Source: an uncultured Oscillospiraceae bacterium (GTDB lineage Bacteria; Bacillota; Clostridia; Oscillospirales; Acutalibacteraceae). Taken from it: a stretch of DNA of 30,617 nt. The position numbers and the translations under genes were made by a program. The notes under the pieces are model-generated. The model did not search any database and was not told the origin of the DNA. It was given only the letters and a program-made list of their open reading frames with translations. Below are positions 7,950-18,437 of the stretch, in pieces; the stretch's first letter is position 1, and the number at the start of each line of letters is the position of its first letter. The stretch is taken from contig CABSLQ010000037.1 of the NCBI GenBank assembly GCA_902478605.1, forward strand, positions 1-30,617. Reading direction: 5' to 3'.

Positions 7950-8044
7950 ATGCATTGCATATAGTATACCGGATTTGCCCGGCTAAATATGCATTGCAAG
8001 CGCAACGCAAGCGCAATGCGTATGCAATGCATATTGGGTATACT
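7950..8044. promoter_or_regulatory. Divergent promoters with an operator-like repeat array
   Basis: TATACT -10 elements face outward at both ends: 7968-7963 on the minus strand and 8039-8044 on the plus strand. Between and overlapping them are TGCATTGCA (7951-7959 and 7990-7998), TGCAATGCA (8023-8031, inverted), and a run of GCAANGC heptamers at 7996, 8002, 8007, 8013 and 8024. GCAAGCGCAA is repeated exactly 11 bases apart (7996-8005 and 8007-8016). The one-helical-turn spacing suits cooperative binding by a ribbon-helix-helix dimer array. Binding by the neighbouring regulator is inferred. Confidence 0.6.
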
Positions 8045-8064
8045 ACCATTTGGGGGTGATAAAC

Positions 8065-8256
8065 ATGCTGTGTGAAAACGAATTTTGCCTGTATTGGTCT
8101 GGGCAGGGCTGTACTTTGGACAGCATCACGCTGGATATACAGGGGCATTGCCAAGCCTGTATATTGGTCAATATCGATTCCGCCCTGCTGCAAAAGGAAC
8201 GCGTCCGCATGCAAAAGCGCCTGGAGGAAACCTACGCCTCCTGGGGGGAGGCCTGA
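8065..8256 (+). CDS. Small Cys-rich protein of unknown function
   Basis: A predicted 63-residue soluble protein. Its first half carries five cysteines (about C3, C8, C16, C29, C32) in the pattern NEFCxY...GxCTL...GHCxxC. This suggests a small metal-binding knuckle. The last 25 residues are charged and probably helical (LLQKERVRMQKRLEE). I recognise it as the type of short conserved hypothetical found in clostridia but know no function. The ATG at 8065 has GGGGGTGAT just upstream; an ATG 15 bases earlier overlaps that ribosome site and is less likely. It is controlled from the repeat-rich divergent promoter and followed by a strong terminator. Confidence 0.65.
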   Translation: MLCENEFCLYWSGQGCTLDSITLDIQGHCQACILVNIDSALLQKERVRMQKRLEETYASWGEA

Positions 8257-8264
8257 CAACAGGA

Positions 8265-8301
8265 GCCGCTGTACAGGGGGGCCCTGTACAGCGGCCTTTT
8301 T
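8265..8301 (+). terminator. Terminator of the small Cys-rich gene
   Basis: A 14-bp stem GCCGCTGTACAGGG (8265-8278) and CCCTGTACAGCGGC (8282-8295), then CTTTTT. The T-run touches the mfd stop codon at 8300-8302, so it insulates mfd from convergent transcription. Confidence 0.88.
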
Positions 8302-11300
8302 ACGCTTTCTGGTCCTCCGGTGTGCCCGCCTCGAGCGCCTCGCGCAGCGTGTCCAGCGGCGTCAGCCCCCGCGCGATCTTGACCGCGAAATAGGGCTTGG
8401 CCCCGGCGTTTATCATCACGCGGCCCTTGAGGGCGGCGGACATGCGCGCCCCTACCTCGAAATCCAGCTTGCGCTGGTAGAGCAGCAGGCTGTCCCCCTG
8501 CTGCTTGACCTCGAAGATGCCGAGATTCGCGGCCATGTTGCGCATAAGCGCCACGTCGATGAGCCCCTGCACCGCCTCGGGCGGTTCCCCGAAGCGGTCG
8601 ATGAGCTCGTCGTACACGTCGAGCGAATCCTCGTGCGTACGGATATCCGCAATGCGGCGGTAAATGTCCAGCCGCTGGGCGTTGGAGGCGATATACGATT
8701 CGGGGATATGGGCGGACACCTGCAGATCGATGAGGCATTCCGCCTCCCGGCTGCCGGTGGAGACGCCCTTTTCCTCGTTCACCGCTTCGGACAGCAGGCG
8801 CAGATACATCTCATAGCCCACCGCCTCCATGTGGCCGTGCTGCTGCGCGCCGAGCAGATTGCCCGCGCCGCGGATTTCCATATCCCGCATGGCGATTTTG
8901 AAGCCCGCGCCGAATTCGGTGAATTCCCGCATGGCCTCGAGCCGCTTGGTCGCCACGTCGGAGAGCACCTTGCCCCGCACAAAGGTGAGATAGGCAAAGG
9001 CCCGCCGCGAGGAACGCCCCACCCGCCCGCGCAGCTGGTGCAGCTGCGACAGGCCGAAGCGGTCCGCGTTTTCGATGATCAGCGTGTTGACGTTGGGAAT
9101 GTCCACACCCGTTTCGATGATGGTGGTGCAGACGAGCACGTCGATTTCGTTTTCCAGCACCTGCCGCCAGATTTCGGACAGCTGGTCCTCGGTCATTTTG
9201 CCGTGGGCAAAGCCGACCCGCGCCTCGGGAATGCGCATCTGGATCCCCGCCGCGCACCGCTCCACCGTTTCCACCCGGTTGTGCAGGTAATACACCTGCC
9301 CGCCCCGGCGCAGCTCCCGCCGGATCGCGTCGGTCAGGATACCGTTGTCGTGTTCCAGCACATAGGTCTGCACCGGCCGGCGGTCCTGCGGCGCCTCCTC
9401 GATGATGGACATGTCGCGGATACCGCTCATGGCCATGTTGAGGGTGCGCGGGATGGGGGTGGCGGACAGGGTGAGCACGTCGATGTTGGGGGCCAGCTCC
9501 TTGATCCGCTCCTTCTGGGCGACGCCGAAGCGCTGTTCCTCGTCCACGATGAACAGGCCGAGATCGTGAAACTTTACGTCCTTGGACAGCATGCGGTGGG
9601 TGCCGATGAGAATATCGATCTCCCCCGCCCGGACTTTGCGCAGGATCTCCTCCTGCTGCTTGGGGGAACGGAAGCGGGACAGCATTTCCACCCGCACCGG
9701 GAAGCCCTCGAACCGCCGCAGCACCGTGTTGTAATGCTGGAAGGCGAGGATGGTGGTGGGCACGAGGATCACGCACTGCTTGCTCTGCGCCACGCATTTG
9801 AAGGCCGCACGCAGCGCCACCTCCGTTTTGCCGAAGCCCACATCGCCGCACAGCAGGCGATCCATCGGCACCGCGCGCTCCATATCCGCCTTGATCTCCT
9901 CGATGCAGCGGAGCTGATCCTCCGTCTCCTCATATTCAAAGCGGCGCTCGAAATCATACTGCCACTCGCCGTCCGGCTCAAAGGCGAAGCCGGGCGTGGC
10001 CATGCGCTTGCCGTACAGCGCGATGAGCTCCTTGGCGATGTCCTTGACCGCGGCGCGCACACGGGACTTGGCCTTCTGCCATTCCTGCCCGCCCAGACGG
10101 TGCAGCTTGACGTGCACCTCATCCTTGGTGCCGATGTATTTGGAAACCAGGTCGAGCTGGGTCACCGGGACGTACAGGGTGTCCCCCTTGTCGTACTGCA
10201 GCCGGATATAGTCTTTGACGACGCCCTGCACCTCGAGCTGCTGCACCCCCTGGTACACGCCGATGCCGTGCGCCGCATGCACCACATAATCACCGGGCGA
10301 CAGCTCTGCCAGGCTGTGGATCTCCGCCCCCTTGTCGCGGCGCACCCGCCGCGTCTTGCGGCGGGCCGTACCCGCGCGGCCGTGGGTGATGACCGCAAAG
10401 CCCGCGTCGGGGAACTCAAACCCGGAGGAAAGCCCTCCCTGCATGACGAGCACCCGTTTTTTGATAGGCGCCTCGGGCGAAGGGGCGTACAGCGCCGGAA
10501 TACCCCGCGCCGCCAAATCGTCCGCCAGGGTGCGGGCCGTCTTTTCCTCCGGCCCGGCCAGTACCACACAGGCCATGTCCCGGTGGATCATGTCCTGCAG
10601 ATCCTCGGTGAGCAGATCGAGGCCGCCCGACCAGACGGGCAGCTGCCGGGCGTTCACATTGTATAGGCCGCGCAGCCGCAGATCCGTCCCCGTGCGGGCG
10701 AAGGCTTCCAGCAGCAGGCAGCCGCCCCGCTCGAGCGCCATCATCACGCCCTCGGCGTCCAGCGCGTATTCGGTCAGGCCGCGGCACAGCTGCCCTTCTT
10801 CGAGCAGGGCCTTGATGTCCTCCTGCAGCTGCCACTGAAAGGTGCGCACCCGCTCCTTGACCTTCAGCAGCTCCGAAACAAAGAGCAGCGCCCCCTGCCC
10901 GTATTCAAACAGGGTAGCCGGCCGGTCAAAAATCAGCGGGATATATTTGTCCAGCGAGGCGGGCAGGCTGCCGCCGCGCAGGCGATCGGCATCTGCCAGC
11001 AGGTTTTCCCGCTGCGCCGCCGCGCCCTTGCCGCGCAGCCCGGCCGCCAGCTCCTCGATGCGGGCGGCCAGCTCGGCGGCATTGTCCAGTACAATTTCCG
11101 CCGCGGGCGGGATGGCCAGCTGCGTGAGCGGATCGGTGCGCCGCTGGGTCAGCAGATCGAAATAGGACAGGGTGTCCAGCACGTCCCCCCACAGCTCGAT
11201 GCGCACCGGCGCGGGGCAGTCGGCGGGGTACACGTCGAGGATGCCGCCGCGCACGGCGAACTGGCCCGGCCCTTCAATCTGCTCGCAGCGTTCATAGCCC

Positions 11301-11773
11301 GCGGCGGTCAGCGCTTCGGGCAGGTTCTTCACCGGCAGGGGGGCCCCCGCCGTCAGCGTCAGCGTGTGCCGGCGCAGCGTTTCGGGCGGCAGGGTGAACT
11401 GCGCCGCCGCATCGACGCAGGCCACCACGCAGTCCCAGTCGCCCGCCGCCATCCTGGCCAGCGTGCCCAGCCGCATCTGCTCGTATTCCCGGGAGGTGGA
11501 TTCCACCCGGCGCAGCGATAAATCCCGCGCCGGCAGTAGCAGTGCCTCCATGCCCAGCGCCGCCAGATCCTCGCACGCGCGGTTGGCCTCCGCCTCGTCC
11601 GCCACGATAAAAACCGCCTTGCGGCCCATGGAGGCGCACAAAGCGTGCAGTAAAACGATCTTATGTATATGGCCGAGGCCCGTCACGGCCCCCGGCAGCC
11701 GGCCGTCGCGGATATCCGCGGTCAGCGCCCCGTACTGCGGCAGTGAGGCCGCCCCTCTGTCCAAAATGCCCAT
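8300..11773 (-). CDS. mfd: Transcription-repair coupling factor
   Basis: A 1157-residue ATP-driven DNA translocase that removes RNA polymerase stalled at lesions and recruits UvrA. All expected parts are present in order. A degenerate UvrB-like N-terminal region spans about 1-330. A CarD-like polymerase-interaction domain around 480-560 contains PGDYVVHAAHGIGVY. Helicase lobes follow with Walker A GDVGFGKTE (about 641-649), DEEQRFG (about 743), SATPIPRTLNMA (about 765-776) and RGRVGR (about 912). The C-terminal regulatory domain follows. The ATG at 11773 is in frame with the UvrB-like start, and an upstream TGA excludes a longer form. It is the last gene of the prs-pth-orf-mfd cluster. Confidence 0.96.
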   Translation of the reverse strand: MGILDRGAASLPQYGALTADIRDGRLPGAVTGLGHIHKIVLLHALCASMGRKAVFIVADEAEANRACEDLAALGMEALLLPARDLSLRRVESTSREYEQMRLGTLARMAAGDWDCVVACVDAAAQFTLPPETLRRHTLTLTAGAPLPVKNLPEALTAAGYERCEQIEGPGQFAVRGGILDVYPADCPAPVRIELWGDVLDTLSYFDLLTQRRTDPLTQLAIPPAAEIVLDNAAELAARIEELAAGLRGKGAAAQRENLLADADRLRGGSLPASLDKYIPLIFDRPATLFEYGQGALLFVSELLKVKERVRTFQWQLQEDIKALLEEGQLCRGLTEYALDAEGVMMALERGGCLLLEAFARTGTDLRLRGLYNVNARQLPVWSGGLDLLTEDLQDMIHRDMACVVLAGPEEKTARTLADDLAARGIPALYAPSPEAPIKKRVLVMQGGLSSGFEFPDAGFAVITHGRAGTARRKTRRVRRDKGAEIHSLAELSPGDYVVHAAHGIGVYQGVQQLEVQGVVKDYIRLQYDKGDTLYVPVTQLDLVSKYIGTKDEVHVKLHRLGGQEWQKAKSRVRAAVKDIAKELIALYGKRMATPGFAFEPDGEWQYDFERRFEYEETEDQLRCIEEIKADMERAVPMDRLLCGDVGFGKTEVALRAAFKCVAQSKQCVILVPTTILAFQHYNTVLRRFEGFPVRVEMLSRFRSPKQQEEILRKVRAGEIDILIGTHRMLSKDVKFHDLGLFIVDEEQRFGVAQKERIKELAPNIDVLTLSATPIPRTLNMAMSGIRDMSIIEEAPQDRRPVQTYVLEHDNGILTDAIRRELRRGGQVYYLHNRVETVERCAAGIQMRIPEARVGFAHGKMTEDQLSEIWRQVLENEIDVLVCTTIIETGVDIPNVNTLIIENADRFGLSQLHQLRGRVGRSSRRAFAYLTFVRGKVLSDVATKRLEAMREFTEFGAGFKIAMRDMEIRGAGNLLGAQQHGHMEAVGYEMYLRLLSEAVNEEKGVSTGSREAECLIDLQVSAHIPESYIASNAQRLDIYRRIADIRTHEDSLDVYDELIDRFGEPPEAVQGLIDVALMRNMAANLGIFEVKQQGDSLLLYQRKLDFEVGARMSAALKGRVMINAGAKPYFAVKIARGLTPLDTLREALEAGTPEDQKA

Positions 11774-11823
11774 AAACGCCGTTCATGTCCTTCCGGGGAG
11801 CCGCCTCCCCTGTTATCGATGGG

Positions 11824-12171
11824 TTAAAAAATCCAGAAATGCCCGATCACGCCCACCGCCGTCAGAATTAATAGCACCAGCCGCACCAGGGCGAGCACGA
11901 TCAGAATCACCCCGCCCGCCAGCGCGAGCTTGTCGAAAATCTGCATTTCCCGTTCCCCTTTGAAGCGGGTTGCGGAAAAGCGGATCAGTGTCACGCCGCC
12001 GAATACGCCCGCAATCGACGCGAGCGCCGTATTCGGCCAAATCACCGCCAAAATCAGGAACAGCGCCGTCAGCACCGGCAGAAACATATCGAGCACCATG
12101 CTGCGGATCTTATGCATGCGCGCCCGCTTTTCTTCGGGGGTTCGGGGTTCCTTCGGCGTCAGCCCGGACAT
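11824..12171 (-). CDS. Small membrane protein in the pth-mfd operon
   Basis: A 115-residue predicted integral membrane protein with a charged, probably cytoplasmic N-terminus (MSGLTPKEPRTPEEKRARMH). Three hydrophobic segments lie at about 28-46, 48-63 and 84-108. The ATG has AAAGGAGG 9 bases upstream, which sets the start. It sits between pth and mfd with short gaps (20 and 50 bases), the slot occupied by fin/yabK in Bacillus. It does not resemble that zinc-containing protein. Function unknown. Confidence 0.75.
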   Translation of the reverse strand: MSGLTPKEPRTPEEKRARMHKIRSMVLDMFLPVLTALFLILAVIWPNTALASIAGVFGGVTLIRFSATRFKGEREMQIFDKLALAGGVILIVLALVRLVLLILTAVGVIGHFWIF

Positions 12172-12191
12172 GTCTGTATCCTCCTTTCGGT

Positions 12192-12791
12192 TCAATGGGA
12201 AAACTGGTTCATGGCCTGATCGATGCGGTCCTGCACAATGAGGCAGGCCGCCTCGGCCGCGTTGCGGGCCGCTTCGAGGATCTGCGGTGCCTCCTCCTTG
12301 GTGAAGCGGGACAGCACCCACGCCGCCAGATCGTAATCGGGGTGCGGCTTGGCGCCCACGCCGATCTTCACCCGCGGAAACTGGTCGCTGCCGGTGAGCT
12401 GGATGATGTTCTGCATGCCCCTCTGCCCGCCGTCGCTGCCCTTGCGCCGTACCCGGATGATGCCTACCGGCAGCGAAATGTCGTCGTGCAGGATCAGCGT
12501 GCGTTCGGGCGGCAGCTTGTAGAACTGCATGGCTTCGCGCACCGCCTCGCCCGACAGATTCATGAGGGTCTGCGGCATGAGCAGCAGCGCCCGCTTTTCC
12601 CCGATGGACGCCTCGCCGCAGTAGGATTTGAAGCGCACGCGGTCGATCTTGACCCCCAGCTTGTCGGCCAGCGCCTCCATCGCCATAAAGCCGGCGTTGT
12701 GGCGGGTCGCCTCATATTTCTTGCCCGGGTTGCCCAGGCCGGCGACGATAAAATCCACCGGCCCGGCGGGCCTTGCTCTGCGAAACAGCAT
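12192..12791 (-). CDS. pth: Peptidyl-tRNA hydrolase
   Basis: A 199-residue enzyme that frees tRNA from peptidyl-tRNAs dropped by ribosomes. Compared with E. coli Pth it has an 11-residue N-terminal extension. N21 (GLGNPG), catalytic H31 (TRHNAGF), N79 (LMNLSGE) and D103/D104 (LHDDISLPVG) match the active site. One departure is in the usual GGHNG segment: here it is GGQRG, so the Asn equivalent to E. coli N114 is Arg. The ATG has GAGGAGAT upstream. It lies 27 bases after prs and 20 before the membrane protein, consistent with one operon. Confidence 0.93.
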   Translation of the reverse strand: MLFRRARPAGPVDFIVAGLGNPGKKYEATRHNAGFMAMEALADKLGVKIDRVRFKSYCGEASIGEKRALLLMPQTLMNLSGEAVREAMQFYKLPPERTLILHDDISLPVGIIRVRRKGSDGGQRGMQNIIQLTGSDQFPRVKIGVGAKPHPDYDLAAWVLSRFTKEEAPQILEAARNAAEAACLIVQDRIDQAMNQFSH

Positions 12792-12818
12792 GTCGATATC
12801 TCCTCGCGGCTTCCGGCG

Positions 12819-13781
12819 TTATCCGAACATGATGGAAACCGGCTTGTCTTCGTAAATGCGCTCGATCGCCTCGGAAAACACCGGCGCAACCGGCAGCATG
12901 ATAAATTTGTCCAGCCGTTTTTCGGGCGGCAGCGCGATGGTGTCGAGAAGCACCACATTTTCGATGACGCTCGAGGCCAGCCGCTCAATCGCCGGGCCGG
13001 AAAGCACGGCGTGGGTCGCCGCGGCGGTGACGCTTTTCGCCCCGCCCTTTTCCATGATGGCATCCGCCGCATTGCACAGCGTGCCGGCCGTGTCGATCAT
13101 ATCATCCACCAGGATGACCTTCCTGCCGCGCACGTCGCCGATGATGTTCATCACTTCGCACACGTTGGCCTGCTGCCGCCGCTTGTCCACGATGGCCAGC
13201 GGACAGTCGAGCCGCGCCGCAAAATTGCGCGCCCGGGTGACCGAACCGAGGTCCGGCGACACCACGACATAGTCCTCGCCCTTGTCCTCCGCCAGCTTTT
13301 TCTTGAAATAGGCCGCGAGCAGCGGCGCACCCACGAGATGATCGACCGGGATATTGAAGAAGCCCTGAATCTGGGACGCGTGCAGATCCATCGTCAGCAC
13401 CCGATCGGCCCCGGCCGTGGTGATGAGATCGGCCACCAGCTTGGCCGAGATGGGATCGCGCGCCTTGGACTTGCGGTCCTGCCGGGCGTAGCCGAGATAG
13501 GGGATCACCGCCGTGATGCGGGCCGCCGACGCCCGCTTGAAGGCGTCGATCATGATGAGCAGCTCCATCAGATGATCGTTGACCGGCGTGCTCAGCGACT
13601 GCACCACAAAGACGTCGGAGCCGCGCACCGATTCGTTGATGGAAACGGAAATCTCCCCGTCGCTGAAGGTGGTTACCTGCGCCTTCCCCACGGGCAGGCC
13701 GAGCGCCTCCGCCATCTGTTTGGCGAGCAGGCGGCTGGCATTGGCGGAAAAGATCTTGATATCCTTGCCGTGAAAATTCAT
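12819..13781 (-). CDS. prs: Ribose-phosphate pyrophosphokinase
   Basis: A 320-residue class I PRPP synthetase that makes phosphoribosyl pyrophosphate from ribose-5-phosphate and ATP for nucleotide, His and Trp synthesis. It shows FSANASRLLA near the start, a TFSDGEISV ATP-site motif, the flexible catalytic segment YARQDRK, DLHASQIQGFF, and the PRPP loop VILVDDMIDTAGT. Start choice: ATG at 13781 rather than the in-frame GTG at 13790, because AAGGGG lies only two bases before the GTG but about 11 before the ATG. It is the first gene of the prs-pth-orf-mfd cluster, with its own promoter, divergent from ppdK. Confidence 0.95.
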   Translation of the reverse strand: MNFHGKDIKIFSANASRLLAKQMAEALGLPVGKAQVTTFSDGEISVSINESVRGSDVFVVQSLSTPVNDHLMELLIMIDAFKRASAARITAVIPYLGYARQDRKSKARDPISAKLVADLITTAGADRVLTMDLHASQIQGFFNIPVDHLVGAPLLAAYFKKKLAEDKGEDYVVVSPDLGSVTRARNFAARLDCPLAIVDKRRQQANVCEVMNIIGDVRGRKVILVDDMIDTAGTLCNAADAIMEKGGAKSVTAAATHAVLSGPAIERLASSVIENVVLLDTIALPPEKRLDKFIMLPVAPVFSEAIERIYEDKPVSIMFG

Positions 13782-13842
13782 CCCGATCACTACCCCTTCC
13801 CCGGTCCGCCGGATTTGTCTGAAACATATCTACCCGCATTAT

Positions 13843-13871
13843 ATTATGGCAAAAAAGCAGGGGCATTGCAA
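13843..13871 (-). promoter_or_regulatory. Promoter for the prs operon
   Basis: On the minus strand, TTGCAA (13871-13866), a 17-base spacer and CATAAT (13848-13843). An overlapping TATAAT lies at 13843-13838. Confidence 0.7.
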
Positions 13872-13888
13872 GCCTTTTCCTCTAATAA

Positions 13889-13970
13889 TTTCCACAGAGT
13901 CACCGCGAAAAAGCACACGAGGACTGTGAAAAGGGTAAATTTCCCTTGGATTTCCATAATCCTGTGGAAA
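13889..13970. repeat. Long-spaced inverted repeat between prs and ppdK
   Basis: TTTCCACAG (13889-13897) and CTGTGGAAA (13962-13970) are a perfect inverted pair. The second copy overlaps the ppdK -35 region. Both resemble DnaA boxes (TTATCCACA) with one or two mismatches. A smaller inverted repeat AAGGG-TAAATTT-CCCTT lies between them (about 13930-13947). Confidence 0.45.
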
Positions 13971-13993
13971 AAGCCGGTAAGATTTGTTATAAT
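13965..13993 (+). promoter_or_regulatory. Promoter for ppdK
   Basis: Perfect TATAAT (13988-13993) with extended TGT, 17 bases from TGGAAA (13965-13970). The leader is about 78 bases, with no recognised riboswitch. Confidence 0.7.
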
Positions 13994-14077
13994 ACTAGAC
14001 GGCCCTGTCCATACTGATGGAGAGTGGTAATATGTGGGAAAAGCAAAGGCTCAAAAAAATTTAGGAGGTCAATCCAC

Positions 14078-16697
<2,620 letters not shown>

Positions 16698-16711
<14 letters not shown>

Positions 16712-16835
16712 TCTTTCCTTTGATTTACCGCTATCTTTTGAGCAGGCGGCAGCCTATCGAAAGGCTAACGGGCAGTATGTTCGTAAAAATCAATGGAGGG
16801 AAACAACCATTACAGCGTTGATAGACCTTGAATAG
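16698..16835 (+). pseudogene. C-terminal remnant of an unrecognised element gene
   Basis: An open frame distinct from ppdK crosses its stop codon and continues to TAG at 16833-16835. Its residues (FEQAAAYRKANGQYVRKNQW, then RETTITALIDLE) look like a genuine soluble C-terminus. It has no start codon or ribosome site of its own and is followed by a strong terminator, as a real gene end would be. I do not recognise the family. It appears to be the 3' end of an element gene whose 5' part was lost at the junction with ppdK. Confidence 0.5.
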
Positions 16836-16849
16836 AAACTAAATGAAGA

Positions 16850-16888
16850 TAAGCGTATCATTAGAGATGGTGATACGCTTATTTTTTT
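16850..16888 (+). terminator. Terminator after the gene remnant
   Basis: An 11-bp perfect stem TAAGCGTATCA (16850-16860) and TGATACGCTTA (16871-16881), then seven T. It is now also the first terminator downstream of ppdK. Confidence 0.9.
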
Positions 16889-16903
16889 GCCAAGATTGCA
16901 CAT

Positions 16904-16932
16904 TTGAGCTGCTCTCCATTCCCACATATAAT
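16904..16932 (+). promoter_or_regulatory. Promoter for the small element genes
   Basis: TTGAGC (16904-16909), a 17-base spacer, then a perfect TATAAT (16927-16932), 27 bases before the next start codon. Confidence 0.7.
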
Positions 16933-16959
16933 GAAAGTGAAGAAACGGAGGTGGCTCGT

Positions 16960-17151
16960 ATGAGAGAAAAGAAATTCCACATTTATCTGGATAGCCACGA
17001 AAGGACAATCCTGCTACATAGCCTTGTGGAACTGAAAAATCAGCTCCTTGCGCAAGGCAGATATGCGGACTGTGTTGACGAACTGATTTTTAAGGTTACG
17101 GGCGCACCGCTGAAAAAAATTAAAGTACAACACGATTGCGGGAGGGTATGA
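16960..17151 (+). CDS. Small element protein, unknown function
   Basis: A 63-residue charged protein beginning MREKKFHIYLDSHERTILLH. It resembles short conserved proteins seen in clostridial conjugative elements, but I know no function. The ATG has GGAGG at 16947-16951. Its stop (TGA 17149-17151) overlaps the start of the next gene, so the two are translationally coupled. The KFHIYLDSHE...ELKNQLLAQGRYADCVDELI pattern predicts a short strand followed by two helices. Confidence 0.65.
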   Translation: MREKKFHIYLDSHERTILLHSLVELKNQLLAQGRYADCVDELIFKVTGAPLKKIKVQHDCGRV

Positions 17152-17489
17152 TGGATGGCATAGAATTTAAAGAACTGTTCAAGGTAGCTGTGGAAACACT
17201 GAGGGAAAAGACAATCACTCCGCTGTTGGAAGCAGACGCAACCTATCAGGAGGACTCTGATAATGAGGGGATTGCGGAAATGCACTATCTCCAGTTGGAT
17301 TTGACAGAGGAACAGCGGAAAGTCTGTAACCGTTTGCTTGAATGCCGGGATAAACAAGATATTGAGTATGCTACCCACGCATATACCGCAGGTCTGTATG
17401 ACGCTTTCCGCATAATGGCGGTACTGTTTCCTGATAAGTGGGACATAGATGATATACGGGAGCTGCTTGCAGCAAAGGTCAACAACTGA
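17151..17489 (+). CDS. Small acidic element protein, unknown function
   Basis: A 112-residue acidic, mostly helical protein (ITPLLEADATYQ, LDLTEEQRKVCNRLLECRDK, YATHAYTAGLYDAFRIMAVL). It resembles small accessory proteins of Tn1549-like elements (DUF6809-type architecture), which is a tentative likeness only. Overlapping ATGs at 17148 and 17151 are both possible; GGAGGG at 17141-17146 favours 17151. It is coupled to the preceding gene and followed by a terminator, so the two form a short operon ahead of parA. Confidence 0.6.
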   Translation: MDGIEFKELFKVAVETLREKTITPLLEADATYQEDSDNEGIAEMHYLQLDLTEEQRKVCNRLLECRDKQDIEYATHAYTAGLYDAFRIMAVLFPDKWDIDDIRELLAAKVNN

Positions 17490-17507
17490 ATATTGAAGAT
17501 TTTACAT

Positions 17508-17540
17508 AGCCGATTGGTATCAAAGCCAGTCGGCTTTTTT
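17508..17540 (+). terminator. Terminator ahead of parA
   Basis: AGCCGATTGG (17508-17517) pairs with CCAGTCGGCT (17526-17535) with one G-U, followed by TTTTTT overlapping the stem end. It begins inside a TTTTACATAGCCGA word that recurs at 26067. Confidence 0.8.
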
Positions 17541-17560
17541 GCGTTCTGCGGGACTTTACA

Positions 17561-17583
17561 TAGCCACCCTGACAAAGTGGCTA
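17561..17583. promoter_or_regulatory. Small hairpin in the parA leader
   Basis: TAGCCAC (17561-17567) and GTGGCTA (17577-17583) form a 7-bp inverted repeat 11 bases upstream of the parA ribosome site. It could be an operator or translation-control hairpin. It also starts with the recurrent TTTACATAGCC word. Confidence 0.45.
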
Positions 17584-17609
17584 AATTTATGCGAAAGGAG
17601 GATGCAACT

Positions 17610-18437
17610 ATGTCAAACTGCAAAGTGATTGCTCTGACAAACCAGAAAGGCGGTGTCGGCAAGACCACCACAGCGGTCAATCTGGGCGTGGGACTGGCAC
17701 AGCAGGGGAAAAAGGTGCTGCTCATCGACGCCGATGCGCAGGCAAACCTTACGATGGCGTTGGGATATAACCGTCCTGACGACCTGCCCTTTACCCTCTC
17801 CACCGTGATGCAGGACATCATCGACGATAAGACGGTTGATGTCTCTCAGGGGATTATCCATCACAAGGAAGGCGTTGACCTTATCCCGTCCAACATTGAG
17901 CTGTCCGGTCTGGAGGTAAGGCTGATCAATGCCCTGAGTCGTGAGAGTGTCCTGAAAACCTATGTGAATGAGGTCAAAAGGGATTACGACTTTGTGCTGA
18001 TCGACTGTATGCCGAGCTTGGGAATGATAACCATCAATTCTCTGGCGGCGGCTGACAGCGTGGTTATCCCGACGCAGCCCCACTATCTTTCTGCGAAAGG
18101 TCTGGAGCTGTTGCTTCGCACAGTGTCAAAGGTTAAGCGGCAGATAAACCCCAGACTGCGGATCGACGGTATCCTGATGACGATGGTCATGCCACGGACA
18201 AATATCTCCAAAGACATCATCTCATCCGTCAAGAGCGCATACGGACAGAAAATTAGGGTGTTTGATACACAGATACCCCACTCCGTCCGTGCTGTGGAAG
18301 CCACCGCAGAGGGCAAGAGTATTTTTGCCTATGACAAAGGCGGCAAGGTTGCCGCTGCCTATGAGCAATTCGCAAAGGAGGTGGTAGAGATTGGCGAGAA
18401 GCAGAGGAAACAAAATCGAGCTGACCGCTTACGATGA
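17610..18437 (+). CDS. parA: ParA-family partition ATPase
   Basis: A 275-residue Walker-type ATPase of the ParA/MinD/Soj family that positions DNA by cycling on the nucleoid with ParB. The deviant Walker A is K13-G-G-V-G-K18-T-T in NQKGGVGKTT. LLIDADAQANLT follows, and FVLIDCMPSLG is the Walker B region. There is no N-terminal DNA-binding domain, so it belongs to the short Soj-like class. The ATG at 17610 has AAAGGAGG (17594-17601). It overlaps parB by 47 bases. On an integrated element such a pair would stabilise the excised circular form. Confidence 0.92.
   Translation: MSNCKVIALTNQKGGVGKTTTAVNLGVGLAQQGKKVLLIDADAQANLTMALGYNRPDDLPFTLSTVMQDIIDDKTVDVSQGIIHHKEGVDLIPSNIELSGLEVRLINALSRESVLKTYVNEVKRDYDFVLIDCMPSLGMITINSLAAADSVVIPTQPHYLSAKGLELLLRTVSKVKRQINPRLRIDGILMTMVMPRTNISKDIISSVKSAYGQKIRVFDTQIPHSVRAVEATAEGKSIFAYDKGGKVAAAYEQFAKEVVEIGEKQRKQNRADRLR

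Noticed and set aside
7990..8031. Short repeats considered as a CRISPR array
   Set aside because: The repeats are only 7-10 bases with no unique spacers; they fit operator sites.
8072..10666. An 864-codon open frame on the plus strand
   Set aside because: It lies wholly antisense to mfd, whose motifs are all intact. It is His/Asp/Leu-rich in the way high-GC shadow frames are, and starts inside the small Cys-rich gene in another frame.
11970..14030. A 686-codon plus-strand frame opposite pth and prs
   Set aside because: Crosses two well-supported genes and the divergent promoter region; no domain seen.
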